In this document: in pieces, positions 7,751 through 16,474 of the stretch | Layout: each line of letters opens with the position of its first letter | Numbering within the stretch: position 1 is the first letter of the stretch | From: an uncultured Ruminiclostridium sp. | GTDB taxonomy: Bacteria; Bacillota; Clostridia; Oscillospirales; Ruminococcaceae | NCBI GenBank assembly: GCA_947629925.1 | Contig: CANRFO010000006.1 | Coordinates: 92,265 to 156,264 of the forward strand | Direction: 5' to 3' | Length of the DNA: 64,000 bases | Notes under the pieces: generated by a model | Told to the model about the DNA's origin: nothing | The model's database searches: none | The model's input: only the letters and a program-made list of their open reading frames with translations | Made by a program: the position numbers and the translations under genes

Positions 7751-9502
7751 ATGCGTAAAACAAAAATAGTTTGTACAATGGGTCCTTCCACCGCCGACGA
7801 CAACGTACTGCGTGAGCTTATGCTGGCGGGAATGAACGTGGCGAGACAGAATTTCTCCCACGGCGACCATGAGAGCCATCTGAAAACCTTTCAGCAGGTA
7901 AAGCGTATCCGCGAGGAGCTGGACCTGCCTGTGGCGTCGCTTCTTGACACGAAAGGTCCCGAGGTCCGCGTTAAGCTGTTCAGGGACGGCAAGGCGGAAT
8001 TAAAGGACGGGCAGGAATTTGTCCTCACCACCAGAGAGGTGGAGGGGAACGAAAACGAGGTTTCCATAACCTACAAGAACCTTGCTCACGACATTGACGT
8101 GGGAACGGTCATTCTTGCCGACGACGGACTTATCGAGATGAAGGTCGTTGACATCAGCGTTTCCGACGCAGGGGACGATATAAAGTGCCGCATAGTCCAC
8201 GGCGGTTCTCTCAGCAACAACAAATCCTGCAACTTCCCCGGCGCGAAGCTGTCTATGCCCTACGTCAGCGAGCGGGACAGAAGCGACATAATCTTCGGCA
8301 TTGAAACGGGCTTCGACTTTATCGCCGCCAGCTTTGTAAGCTGTGACGCGGACATTCTTGAGATAAGAAAGATACTTGAGGAAAACGGCGGCAAGGATAT
8401 AAAGATAATCGCCAAGATAGAAAATCAGGAGGGCGTTGACAACATCGACGACATTCTCCGCGTTTCCGACGGTATCATGGTAGCAAGAGGGGATATGGGC
8501 GTTGAGATACCCTTTGAGAAAATCCCCCAGATACAGAAAATGCTCATCGAAAAAGGCTATAACGCGGGGAAACAGGTGATAACCGCCACCCAGATGCTGG
8601 AAAGCATGATAAAAAACCCGCGCCCCACAAGAGCAGAGACCACCGACGTTGCCAACGCTATCTACGACGGCACCAGCGCGATAATGCTGTCAGGCGAAAC
8701 TGCGGCGGGACTTTACCCCGTTGAGGCGGTAAAGACTATGGCGAGGATCGCCGAGACCACCGAAAACAACATAAACTACTCCAAACGTTTCAGGGCGAGA
8801 GAGGTGGATTCCGCCGAGAATGTCACCAACGCCATAAGCCACGCCACCGTCACCACGGCGCTGGATCTGAACGCAAAGGCTATACTTACCGTCACCACCA
8901 CGGGCGGAACTGCAAAGCTGCTTTCAAAATACCGTCCCAACCGACCGATTTTGAGCTGCACTCCCAACGTTCGCACATGGCGTCAGCTGAACCTGAGCTG
9001 GGGCGTCGTTCCTTTGATGAGCAGGCTCATGGACACCACCGACGACCTGTTCAACCACGCCGTTGAATGTGCAGTCAATGCAGGTTATCTTGACAACGGC
9101 GACCTTGTGGTCATCACGGCGGGCGTTCCTCTGGGAATAAGCGGAACTACCAACCTGATGAAGGTACACGTTGTGGGTGACGTTCTGGTAAGAGGCGAGG
9201 GCGTTACCGAAAAATCCGTCACCGCGCCTCTCTGCGTTGCACGCACTGAGGAGGAAGCTATACGCAACTTCGTGAACGGCGACATTCTTGTAATGACTGA
9301 GACTGACAACAGCATAATGCGCATACTCAGAGCCGCTTCTGGAATAATCACCGAAAAAGCGGGGAAGGACAGCCACGCCGCTGTTGTGGGCTTATCCCTT
9401 GACATTCCCGTTATCGTGGGGGCGGAGAACGCCACGCAAATACTGAAAAGCGGGACCACTGTCACTATGGACGGGAGCAAGGGGATAGTGGCGGCGCATT
9501 GA
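7751..9502 (+). CDS. pyk: pyruvate kinase with C-terminal PEP-utiliser-like domain
   Basis: Final glycolytic enzyme, making pyruvate and ATP from phosphoenolpyruvate. The 583-aa protein starts MRKTKIVCTMGPSTAD and carries the active-site signature IIAKIENQEGVDNIDDIL, MVARGDMGVEIP, TATQMLESMI and SGETAAGLYPVEAV. After the usual catalytic and allosteric domains (to about residue 475) there is an extra domain containing ASGIITEKAGKDSHAAVVGLSLDIPVIVG, the phosphohistidine-type domain found in many Firmicute pyruvate kinases. In that loop the usual His context reads GKDSHAA. AGGGGG precedes the ATG, and two 7-nt repeat units directly precede it (see heptad findings). Confidence 0.96.
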   Translation: MRKTKIVCTMGPSTADDNVLRELMLAGMNVARQNFSHGDHESHLKTFQQVKRIREELDLPVASLLDTKGPEVRVKLFRDGKAELKDGQEFVLTTREVEGNENEVSITYKNLAHDIDVGTVILADDGLIEMKVVDISVSDAGDDIKCRIVHGGSLSNNKSCNFPGAKLSMPYVSERDRSDIIFGIETGFDFIAASFVSCDADILEIRKILEENGGKDIKIIAKIENQEGVDNIDDILRVSDGIMVARGDMGVEIPFEKIPQIQKMLIEKGYNAGKQVITATQMLESMIKNPRPTRAETTDVANAIYDGTSAIMLSGETAAGLYPVEAVKTMARIAETTENNINYSKRFRAREVDSAENVTNAISHATVTTALDLNAKAILTVTTTGGTAKLLSKYRPNRPILSCTPNVRTWRQLNLSWGVVPLMSRLMDTTDDLFNHAVECAVNAGYLDNGDLVVITAGVPLGISGTTNLMKVHVVGDVLVRGEGVTEKSVTAPLCVARTEEEAIRNFVNGDILVMTETDNSIMRILRAASGIITEKAGKDSHAAVVGLSLDIPVIVGAENATQILKSGTTVTMDGSKGIVAAH

Positions 9503-9665
9503 GCATGGAGCGTATTATCATAACTATTTTGCGGTTTTGCCTTACTTAAAATGATAACAGACCCGCACTGCCACGATGGCTGCGGTATCGAAAGCCTCAT
9601 ATCGGCACTGCGGAAAAGCAGTGTGACTGTAAAAACAGATTGACGCGGAAAGGCGGGGAGAATAA

Positions 9666-9845
9666 ATGCCGTGTATTTTTTCAGACTGCTGTGACTGCAA
9701 GAATTTTATAGATAATCCTGAAAAAAAGTTAATATGCAAAGCTTTTCCGAACGGTATTCCGTCAGAATGGTTTTGGAAAAAAGGACCAATCAACCGCGAT
9801 TTAATGTGTAATGGTGAATACAGATTTGATCCTTTAGATGATTAA
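9666..9845 (+). CDS. small Cys-rich protein, function unknown
   Basis: A 59-aa reading frame starting MPCIFSDCCDCKNFID, with CKAFPNGIPSEWFWKKG in the middle and an acidic end YRFDPLDD. GGGGAG lies 7 nt before the ATG. The layout (paired Cys at the N-terminus, CKAFPxGIP, then a closing FxP) resembles small conserved Firmicute proteins of unknown role, which is the main reason to believe it is coded. Five Cys could bind a metal. It stands alone between pyk and the GH130 promoter; base composition is more AT-rich than its neighbours. Confidence 0.6.
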   Translation: MPCIFSDCCDCKNFIDNPEKKLICKAFPNGIPSEWFWKKGPINRDLMCNGEYRFDPLDD

Positions 9846-9957
9846 GTCTGAAAAAGCGGCTTTATTTTGCAGATCACTTTATCGTTAACTTAAAAATTTC
9901 TTATTATTAAGTAAAAACCTCCTAACGCATAACCCTTTTTTTGTATGTTATTCCGAC

Positions 9958-9986
9958 TTGACAAGGTTTTCCGCCCTTGTTATAAT
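9958..9986 (+). promoter_or_regulatory. promoter for the GH130 gene
   Basis: Perfect consensus TTGACA (9958-9963) and TATAAT (9981-9986) with a 17-bp spacer, leaving a leader of about 100 nt before the ATG at 10091. The leader shows no recognisable riboswitch. The rest of 9503-9957, apart from the small gene at 9666, shows nothing clear. Confidence 0.85.
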
Positions 9987-10090
9987 AAATTCAGCCTATA
10001 ATATGGCAGGCAGACCGTACCGCTCATTTATTGACGGCTCGGAGCTGAAACATAATTAGAAATCACAATTTTTGAAAGGAAAGCAAAAAA

Positions 10091-11089
10091 ATGAGCGTAA
10101 AAATTCTTAACGGTCAGTCTATTCCCAATATTCCATGGCAGGACAGACCCGAGGGCTGCAAGGACGTTATCTGGCGTTATTCCGCCAATCCTATAATCCC
10201 CCGCGACCTGCTCCCCACAAGCAACTCTATCTTCAACAGCGCCGTGGTTCCCTTTGAGGGAAAATTCGCAGGCGTGTTCAGAGTTGACGACAAGGCGAGA
10301 AATATGGCTATCCACGCAGGATTTTCCGAGGACGGCGTTCACTGGAACATCAACCCCGAAAAGATAGAATGGATAAACGACGACCCTGAAACTGCCGCCG
10401 CAAATCCCTGGCAGTACGGCTATGACCCCCGCTGCGTATGGATCGAGGACAGATACTGGATAACCTGGTGCAACGCCTACGGCTGGAAGCCCACTATCGG
10501 CGTGGGCTGGACAAAGGACTTCAAGGAGTTCCATCAGTGTGAGAACGCCTTCCTGCCCTTCAACAGAAACGGCGTTATGTTCCCCAGAAAGATAAACGGA
10601 AAGTACGTTATGTTCAGCCGTCCCTCCGACAGCGGACATACTCCATTCGGCGATATGTACCTGTCTCAGTCACCTGATATGAAGTACTGGGGCGAGCACA
10701 GACACGTTATGGCTCCAGGCAGCGGCTGGGAAGCAAAGAAGATAGGCGCAGGCCCTATCCCCATTGAAACGGACGAGGGCTGGCTGTGCTTCTACCACGG
10801 CGTTCTTGAAAGCTGCAACGGCTTTGTTTACAGCTTTGGCGCCTGCCTGCTGGATCTTGAAAAGCCTTGGATAGTAAAGGCAAGATGCAGAGAATACCTT
10901 ATCAACCCCAGAGAGATATACGAGTGCGTGGGCGACGTCCAGAACGTTACCTTCCCCTGCGCCGCTCTGTGCGACAAGGATACAGGCAGGATCGCTATCT
11001 ACTACGGCTGCGCAGATACCTGCGTAAGCATGGCGTTCTGCACCGTGGACGAAGTGGTAGATTATGTGAAGAACCATTCTTCCGTTTGA
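10091..11089 (+). CDS. GH130 beta-1,4-mannoside phosphorylase (mannooligosaccharide type)
   Basis: Glycoside phosphorylase of family GH130, which splits beta-mannosides with phosphate to give mannose-1-phosphate. At 332 aa it is nearer the mannooligosaccharide phosphorylases (subfamily 2) than the longer mannosylglucose phosphorylases. The five-bladed propeller is suggested by repeated motifs: [76 protein letters not shown] and [16 protein letters not shown]. Asp112 in YDPR is the likely general acid by family analogy. No signal peptide, so it acts in the cytosol. It has its own promoter and terminator. The next gene, a phosphohexomutase, could process the product. Confidence 0.88.
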   Translation: MSVKILNGQSIPNIPWQDRPEGCKDVIWRYSANPIIPRDLLPTSNSIFNSAVVPFEGKFAGVFRVDDKARNMAIHAGFSEDGVHWNINPEKIEWINDDPETAAANPWQYGYDPRCVWIEDRYWITWCNAYGWKPTIGVGWTKDFKEFHQCENAFLPFNRNGVMFPRKINGKYVMFSRPSDSGHTPFGDMYLSQSPDMKYWGEHRHVMAPGSGWEAKKIGAGPIPIETDEGWLCFYHGVLESCNGFVYSFGACLLDLEKPWIVKARCREYLINPREIYECVGDVQNVTFPCAALCDKDTGRIAIYYGCADTCVSMAFCTVDEVVDYVKNHSSV

Positions 11090-11103
11090 ACGGAATGACA
11101 AGG

Positions 11104-11130
11104 AATGAGCGGCTTGATGCCGCTCATTTT
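11104..11130 (+). terminator. terminator after GH130 gene
   Basis: AATGAGCGGC TTGAT GCCGCTCATT forms a perfect 10-bp stem starting 15 nt after the stop codon. The following T-run is short (TT then C), so strength is uncertain. Confidence 0.7.
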
Positions 11131-11167
11131 CAGTTTGCCGACCGCGTTTCTCCCGCAGTAAAAGTTG

Positions 11168-11196
11168 TTGCATTTTTCCCCGAACTGTGCTATACT
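11168..11196 (+). promoter_or_regulatory. promoter for phosphohexomutase gene
   Basis: TTGCAT (11168-11173), 17-bp spacer, and TATACT (11191-11196) with an upstream TG giving an extended -10 (TGCTATACT). The same extended -10 recurs in both promoters of the phage-derived cassette. Confidence 0.75.
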
Positions 11197-11238
11197 ATTT
11201 AAAGAATATCACCAAAAACTTCCCGAAAGGAGAATAAT

Positions 11239-12948
11239 ATGGATACCAATAAACTTTATCAGGAATGGCTGGAAAACGCCGTTGCCGACCCCGACCTGAA
11301 AACGGAGCTGGAAAGCGTCAAGGGCAAGGAGGACGAGATCTTCGACCGCTTCTACCGTGAGCTTGAGTTCGGCACAGGGGGACTGAGAGGCGTTATCGGT
11401 GCAGGCACGAACAGAATGAACGTGTACACTGTGAACAAGGCGACGCAGGGTCTTGCCTCCTACATAAAGAACCACGGCGGGAACAGCGTTGCGGTAAGCT
11501 ACGACAGCCGCATAAAATCCGACCGCTTTGCAAGAGGCGCGGCGGAAGTGTTTGCGGGCAACGGCATAAAGGTACATATTTACAGCGAGCTTATGCCCAC
11601 GCCTATGCTTTCATGGGCGGTAAGAGCGCTTAAGTGCGACGCAGGCGTTATGGTCACCGCAAGCCACAATCCCGCAAAATATAACGGCTACAAGGTATAC
11701 GGCAGCGACGGCTGTCAGGTGACTATCGAGGCGGCAGATGAGATACTGGGATATATCAGCAAGACGGACGTTTTCAAAGACGTTAAGACAAAGGATTTTG
11801 ACGAAGCCGTAAAGGAAGGGCTCATCAGCTTTATCGGTGAGGACGTTATCGACGCTTATATGGAGCAGGTGCGCCGTCAGTCCCTCCACCCCGAGATCTG
11901 CGAAAGCGCAGGACTTAAAGTGGTATACACTCCCCTCAACGGCACGGGCAACAAGCCTGTCCGCCGTATCCTTAAAGAGATAGGCGTGAAGAACGTTGTA
12001 GTTGTCCCCGAACAGGAAAATCCCGACGGCACTTTCTCTACCTGCCCTTACCCCAACCCTGAGATAAGAGAAGCGCTGGAGCTTGGCCTGCGCCTTTGCG
12101 ACAAGGAAAAGCCCGACCTGCTCCTTGCCACCGACCCTGACTGCGACCGCGTGGGTATCGCCGTTCCCGACGGAGACGAATACTCCCTGTTCAGCGGCAA
12201 CGAGGTGGGCGCTATGCTCCTTGAATACGTTGCAAGAGAGCGCAGAGCGCTTGGTACAATGCCAAAAGACCCTGTTGCGGTAAAGACCATAGTTACCACC
12301 GACATTACGGGAAAAATAGCGAAAAAATACGACGTAGAGCTGAAAGAGGTACTCACAGGCTTTAAGTTTATCGGCGAGCAGATAGGCTTCCTTGAGAAAA
12401 AAGGTCAGCAGGACAGATATATCTTCGGCTTCGAGGAAAGCTACGGCTACCTTGCAGGCGGATATGTAAGGGACAAGGACGCAGTGGTCGCTTCAATGCT
12501 CATCTGTGAGATGGCGGCGTTCTACCGCGCTCAGGGCAAGAGCCTTATCGACGTTCGCAGAGAGATGTATGAAGAATACGGATTTTACTGCAACAAGCTG
12601 GACACCTTCACCTTTGAGGGCGCAAGCGGCATGGAAAAAATGTCCGCCATTATGGACAGCTTCAGAACGAACGCTCCCGCTGAAGTCGCAGGAATGAAGG
12701 TAGTGGGAACTGCCGACTACGAGGCGAGCGAGAAGGTGGATCTTGCCACAGGCGCAAAGGAGCATATCGACCTGCCCAAGTCCAATGTCATCGCCCTGTA
12801 TCTTGAAAACGGCAACAAGACCATAATCCGTCCCAGCGGCACCGAGCCGAAGCTGAAGATATACTACACAGCGACAGGCGACACCATGGAAGCCGCCGAA
12901 GCGCTTCAGGCAAAAATGTCCGCAGCGTTCAAGGAACTGGTAAAATAG
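11239..12948 (+). CDS. pgcA: alpha-phosphohexomutase (phosphoglucomutase/phosphomannomutase)
   Basis: Interconverts hexose-1- and hexose-6-phosphates in the cytosol. The 569-aa protein has FGTGGLRGVIGAGTNRMN at the start, the phosphoserine loop VMVTASHNPAKYNGYKVY, the Mg loop DPDCDRVGIAVP, the sugar loop GFEESYGYLAG and the phosphate-binding RPSGTEPKLKIYY. Length and motifs match the long Firmicute PgcA type, which often accepts glucose and mannose phosphates. AAGGAG lies 9 nt before the ATG. Placed after the mannoside phosphorylase it can turn mannose-1-phosphate into mannose-6-phosphate; that coupling is inference. Confidence 0.93.
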   Translation: MDTNKLYQEWLENAVADPDLKTELESVKGKEDEIFDRFYRELEFGTGGLRGVIGAGTNRMNVYTVNKATQGLASYIKNHGGNSVAVSYDSRIKSDRFARGAAEVFAGNGIKVHIYSELMPTPMLSWAVRALKCDAGVMVTASHNPAKYNGYKVYGSDGCQVTIEAADEILGYISKTDVFKDVKTKDFDEAVKEGLISFIGEDVIDAYMEQVRRQSLHPEICESAGLKVVYTPLNGTGNKPVRRILKEIGVKNVVVVPEQENPDGTFSTCPYPNPEIREALELGLRLCDKEKPDLLLATDPDCDRVGIAVPDGDEYSLFSGNEVGAMLLEYVARERRALGTMPKDPVAVKTIVTTDITGKIAKKYDVELKEVLTGFKFIGEQIGFLEKKGQQDRYIFGFEESYGYLAGGYVRDKDAVVASMLICEMAAFYRAQGKSLIDVRREMYEEYGFYCNKLDTFTFEGASGMEKMSAIMDSFRTNAPAEVAGMKVVGTADYEASEKVDLATGAKEHIDLPKSNVIALYLENGNKTIIRPSGTEPKLKIYYTATGDTMEAAEALQAKMSAAFKELVK

Positions 12949-12972
12949 TTACATGACATGATACGATACCGA

Positions 12973-13005
12973 AAAGCTCCGCTTTTAAAAAAGCGGGGCT
13001 TTTTT
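12973..13005 (+). terminator. terminator after pgcA
   Basis: AAGCTCCGCTTT pairs with AAAGCGGGGCTT (one G-U) and is followed by TTTTTTG. It isolates pgcA from the phage-derived cassette. Confidence 0.85.
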
Positions 13006-13024
13006 GTTTGCGGAAAAGATTTCA

Positions 13025-13054
13025 TTGTTTTGCACGGGGCTTCCGTGCTATACT
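13025..13054 (+). promoter_or_regulatory. cassette promoter P1
   Basis: TTGTTT (13025-13030), 18-bp spacer, and extended -10 TGCTATACT with TATACT at 13049-13054. It is one of two near-copies 118 bp apart; the purine-rich RNA it starts would meet a terminator after about 60 nt. Confidence 0.7.
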
Positions 13055-13089
13055 CCATAATGAGGAAAAAAAGGAAGAGATGAGCTTGT

Positions 13090-13122
13090 GCCGCAAAGAA
13101 AACCGCGTCGGTGCGGCTTTTT
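13090..13122 (+). terminator. terminator between the two cassette promoters
   Basis: GCCGCA (13090-13095) pairs with TGCGGC (13112-13117), with further C/G pairing inside the loop, followed by TTTTT. It should stop most transcripts from P1 and could serve as an attenuator or end a short RNA. Confidence 0.65.
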
Positions 13123-13142
13123 GGTTTTCTCGGAACATTTCA

Positions 13143-13172
13143 TTGTTTTGCACCGTAAATGTGTGCTATACT
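13143..13172 (+). promoter_or_regulatory. cassette promoter P2
   Basis: TTGTTT (13143-13148), 18-bp spacer, TGCTATACT with TATACT at 13167-13172. Nearly identical to P1 over TTTCATTGTTTTGCAC and the -10 region. The first cassette gene starts 33 nt downstream behind GGGGAGG. Confidence 0.75.
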
Positions 13173-13204
13173 TCATAATAGAAAAAAGCAGGGGAGGAAA
13201 AAGG

Positions 13205-13456
13205 GTGACGGAAGAATTTTTTCTGAAAAACAAGGAGCGCATATTTGCCTTCGGCGAATATTTTCTTAAAAAGCTGGAGGACAGGGAGCTTATGGACAAG
13301 CTTTTTGAAAAGGACGCGGAAAAGCCTGCGCGGGTGCTGAAGCTGCTTTTCGACAAGCTTGACAGCGCAAGACCGCAAAAGGAAAATCCCGCCCTCACCG
13401 CCATTATCCGAGCGGTGACCTCAGGGGGAGAAGAAAGAGATGACGAAGATGAATGA
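13205..13456 (+). CDS. small first gene of the cassette, possible small terminase or regulator
   Basis: An 83-aa protein placed where phages carry the small terminase subunit. The GTG start at 13205 is chosen because GGGGAGG sits 7 nt before it. The protein is helical and charged (FFLKNKERIFAFGEYFLKKL, then DRELMDKLFEKD) with an acidic tail GEERDDEDE. No clear helix-turn-helix is visible, so the small-terminase call rests on position only. It overlaps the large terminase gene by 17 nt. Confidence 0.6.
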   Translation: MTEEFFLKNKERIFAFGEYFLKKLEDRELMDKLFEKDAEKPARVLKLLFDKLDSARPQKENPALTAIIRAVTSGGEERDDEDE

Positions 13457-14684
13457 AAAAAACAAAACGCCGCCTCTGTCACCGAAGCAGGAAAAGGTAC
13501 TTTCCCTGCTGCGAAACGGAGGGCTGAAAAGACTTAATATATTCGAGGGAAGCGTTCGTTCGGGAAAAACGTACGTTTCCCTTATTTTATGGGGCTTCTG
13601 GGTAGCGGTCAGGGGCGAGGGGCATTACCTTATGGCGGGGAAGACCCTCTGCTCCGTGAGGCGGAACCTTCTGGAGCCGCTCACCGAGATATTCGGGGAG
13701 GAAAACGTGCGCTATTCCGTTTCGGGAAAGGAAGCGTCGCTGTTCGGCATAAAGATACACCTTGAAGGCTGCGCCGACAGCAGGGCGGAGGGGCGCATAA
13801 GAGGCATGACCCTTGACGGGGCTTACTGCGACGAGCTGACTCTTTTCAATCAGGATTTTTTCAAAATGCTGCTGTCAAGGCTCTCAGCAAAAGGAGCAAA
13901 GCTTTTCGCCACCACCAACCCCGACCACCCCTGCCACTGGCTCAAAACGGATTTTCTTGACCGTAAAGAGCTTGACCTGCTGGATATGCACTTCACTCTT
14001 GACGACAACCCCTATCTGGACCCCGACTATGTAAAAGCCCTTAGATCTGAATACAAAGGCGTTTACTATGACAGGTACATCTTAGGGAAATGGGTCGCCG
14101 CCGAGGGCAGCATCTACACCGATTTCACCGACGAAATGATAATGTCGGAGGAGGAAACCAAGGAAGCGGAGGAACGCTGCGTATTCAAGACCGCAGGGGT
14201 GGATTTCGGCGGGAACCGCTCTGCAAGCGCGTTCGTACTGGTCGGCTTTGACAAGGGCTACGACACGCTTTATATTCTGGACGAGTTTTACGACAGCGAG
14301 GGCAGCTCCGCAGAAACGCTCATAGAGGCGTTCGGAATCATCTCACGCCGCTGGAATGAGGACAAAAAGCTTCGGGCGGTTTACTGCGACAGCGCGGAGC
14401 AGCTTCTTGTGAAAAGCTTCCGTCAGGCGGCGGAGATACCTGTGAAAAATGCCCTTAAATCCTCTATAAACGGCAGGATAAGAATGTTCTGCCGTCTTAT
14501 GGCAGGAGGAAGATTTAAAGTGAGCTGCCGCTGTGAAAAGCTGATAAGGGCGATAAAAACAGCGGTCTGGGACAGCGGCTCTCTCTGCGACAGCAGGCTC
14601 GACAACGGGACCACCAACATCGACTCCCTCGACGCGATGGAGTACGCGGCGGAGCGGTTCGAGCGGGAGCTGTTCAGGTTCTGA
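13440..14684 (+). CDS. terL: phage terminase large subunit
   Basis: A 414-aa packaging motor: an ATPase pumps DNA into the procapsid and a nuclease cuts it. Walker A is GSVRSGKT (residues 37-44), Walker B DGAYCDE (126-132), and the RNase-H-like nuclease has Asp255 in GVDFGGNRSASAFVLVGFD, with VYCDSAEQ later as the second acidic site. This is the PBSX/SPP1-like Terminase_3/6 type, often headful packagers. All key residues are intact, so the gene does not look dead. GGGGGAG precedes the ATG. Confidence 0.92.
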   Translation: MTKMNEKNKTPPLSPKQEKVLSLLRNGGLKRLNIFEGSVRSGKTYVSLILWGFWVAVRGEGHYLMAGKTLCSVRRNLLEPLTEIFGEENVRYSVSGKEASLFGIKIHLEGCADSRAEGRIRGMTLDGAYCDELTLFNQDFFKMLLSRLSAKGAKLFATTNPDHPCHWLKTDFLDRKELDLLDMHFTLDDNPYLDPDYVKALRSEYKGVYYDRYILGKWVAAEGSIYTDFTDEMIMSEEETKEAEERCVFKTAGVDFGGNRSASAFVLVGFDKGYDTLYILDEFYDSEGSSAETLIEAFGIISRRWNEDKKLRAVYCDSAEQLLVKSFRQAAEIPVKNALKSSINGRIRMFCRLMAGGRFKVSCRCEKLIRAIKTAVWDSGSLCDSRLDNGTTNIDSLDAMEYAAERFERELFRF

Positions 14685-14761
14685 GACGGCGTTCGTTAAA
14701 TCGGGGATAACTTGCGGCGTAAAGACGGAATATCCCCTTATTGACAAATCAGGAGGTAAAA

Positions 14762-16141
14762 ATGACCATCAGAAACATTCTTTCAAAAGCGGTTTTCCGA
14801 GGGAAAAATCCGCCGTTTGAGGCGGACGACAGCGTCCGCTCACACCTGCTGGAGCGGGTGGAGCTGTGGCAGAACATCTACGACGGGGAAAGCCCGTGGC
14901 GCTACGCGAGAAAAGGCGGGCTTGACGGCGGGTACCGAAGGGTAAGGTCGGTATCCGCGGCAAAAGCCCTTTGCAGCGAGCTTTCCGCCCTGTGCTTCTC
15001 GCAGCAGATGGACCTTCGCTTCAGCGATGAAAAGACCGCGGAGTTCGTCCGCGGCGTGCTTCAGGACAACGCCTTCTGGAGCTGCTTCCCGCTGTTTCTG
15101 GAGAAAATGTTCGCCTTGGGCGGCGGGGTGATAAAAGTCTACTGCGAGGGTGAAAAGATCCGTCTGGACTATGTTCAGGCGCAGGGCTTTATCCCCACTC
15201 AGTACGACGAAAAGGGCGTTTACGGCGGAACGATCTTTTCCTCCTCATCAAAGGACGGAGAGGATTATCTTCTCGCTGAAACGCACAGCAGGACGGATTC
15301 GGGCTTCGTTGTGAAGAACAGGCTTTTCAAGCGCTTCAAGAACGGTGATTACAAAGAGGTCGAGCTGTCCGAGCTGTATCCCGACCTTGAGGCAGAGACA
15401 GCCATAAACGGGCTTCAGAAGCCGCTTTTCGTGTATTTTCGCCCTGCCTGCTCAGGAAGCGGCGTTCTGGGAAGCTCGGTATTTGCTCATGCGGCGGACA
15501 CCCTTGAAAGTCTGGACATCGTGTTTGACAGCCTTCAAAGGGAGTTCATCTTAGGCAAGAAGCGCATAATCGTTCCCACCTCCGCCCTTCGCGGCGAATA
15601 CGGCAGGGACGGAAAGCTCCACAAGTATTTTGACGAGCAGGACGAGGTGTATCAGGCGTTTTCCCCCGACGACAAGGAGGAGCTGAAAATATACGACAAC
15701 AGCGCCCAGCTCAGGGTCAGCGAGCATATAGAGGCTTTGGAACAGCTTCTTGACCTGCTTTGTATGCAGACGGGGCTGTCGGCGGGAAGCCTTTCCTACC
15801 ACAGCTCCACCGCAAGCACCGCCACCGAGGTGGTCGCCCGCAACGACAAGACCTTCCGCACCAAGACCGCCCATCAGCAGCTTATACGGGAGGGACTTCT
15901 TCAGGTGCTGGAAAATATCGTGCTGCTAGCGGCGGCAACAGGAAAGCTCCCCTGCAAGGCGGCGGAGGATAAGCCCGTCATCACCTTCCCCGACAGCGTT
16001 TCCCGCGACAACAGCTCAAAAATAGACAACGCGGTGAAGCTGCTGAACGCGGGCGTTATCGACAAGAACAAGGCTCTGGCGGAAATATACGGACTTTCCG
16101 ACAGCGAGATACAGACAAAGGAGGAAGAAGAAAATGTTTGA
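14762..16141 (+). CDS. phage portal protein (SPP1 Gp6-like)
   Basis: A 459-aa protein forming the ring through which DNA enters the head. The start ATG 14762 follows AGGAGG by 5 nt; a TTG further upstream has no such site. Recognisable portal features are WRYARKGGLDGGYRRVRS, VRSVSAAKALCSELSALCF, the central VQAQGFIPTQYDEKG beta region and LSYHSSTASTATEVVARND near the C-terminus, where portals line the channel. It overlaps the scaffold gene by 8 nt. Confidence 0.88.
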   Translation: MTIRNILSKAVFRGKNPPFEADDSVRSHLLERVELWQNIYDGESPWRYARKGGLDGGYRRVRSVSAAKALCSELSALCFSQQMDLRFSDEKTAEFVRGVLQDNAFWSCFPLFLEKMFALGGGVIKVYCEGEKIRLDYVQAQGFIPTQYDEKGVYGGTIFSSSSKDGEDYLLAETHSRTDSGFVVKNRLFKRFKNGDYKEVELSELYPDLEAETAINGLQKPLFVYFRPACSGSGVLGSSVFAHAADTLESLDIVFDSLQREFILGKKRIIVPTSALRGEYGRDGKLHKYFDEQDEVYQAFSPDDKEELKIYDNSAQLRVSEHIEALEQLLDLLCMQTGLSAGSLSYHSSTASTATEVVARNDKTFRTKTAHQQLIREGLLQVLENIVLLAAATGKLPCKAAEDKPVITFPDSVSRDNSSKIDNAVKLLNAGVIDKNKALAEIYGLSDSEIQTKEEEENV

Positions 16142-16406
16142 CGAAGAAATAAAAGAGGAGTTTGAAGCGCCTGCGCAGGAGCAGCCGCAGACCGACGCGC
16201 CTCAGAACGAGAAAAACAAGGAAAACGAGTGCAGCTGCACCTGCGAGCTTGCGGAGATAAAGGAAAAGCTTTCGGCGCTTGCCGCCGAGAACAAGGCGCT
16301 GAAGGAGGAGCTGGAGGCGTTTAAAAAGCTTCCCCGCTTCAGCGTTAAGACTTCCCCGGAGGACAGCGGCGCAGACGCCATAAAAAAGATCTTCAGGAAG
16401 AGATGA
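16134..16406 (+). CDS. small scaffold-like protein
   Basis: A 90-aa acidic protein between portal and capsid. The first 30 residues are Glu/Gln/Pro-rich, a CSCTC cluster follows, then a strong heptad coiled coil (LAEIKEKLSALAAENKALKE), and a basic end IKKIFRKR. Position, coiled coil and basic C-terminus fit a capsid scaffolding protein. No head protease is present, which fits a scaffold-dependent head. Confidence 0.7.
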   Translation: MFDEEIKEEFEAPAQEQPQTDAPQNEKNKENECSCTCELAEIKEKLSALAAENKALKEELEAFKKLPRFSVKTSPEDSGADAIKKIFRKR

Positions 16407-16443
16407 ACCATGGTTCCCAAAGCGGCAGCTTTGAGATAAAAAC

Positions 16444-16458
16444 GGCAGTTCAACTGCC
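16444..16458 (+). other. hairpin directly before the capsid ribosome-binding site
   Basis: GGCAGT TCA ACTGCC gives a 6-bp stem with a 3-nt loop, ending 3 nt before the AAAGGAG of the capsid gene. It could protect or separate the capsid message, the product needed in most copies. Confidence 0.5.
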
Positions 16459-16474
16459 CGAAAGGAGAAAAGAC

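Noticed and set aside
13060..13083. Possible leader peptide MRKKRKR with AGG/AGA codons before the cassette terminator, with a tRNA-Arg(CCU) at the far end, suggesting attenuation.
   Set aside because: The ATG coincides with the expected start of transcription of P1 and has no ribosome site, so translation is unlikely; the codon match is probably chance.
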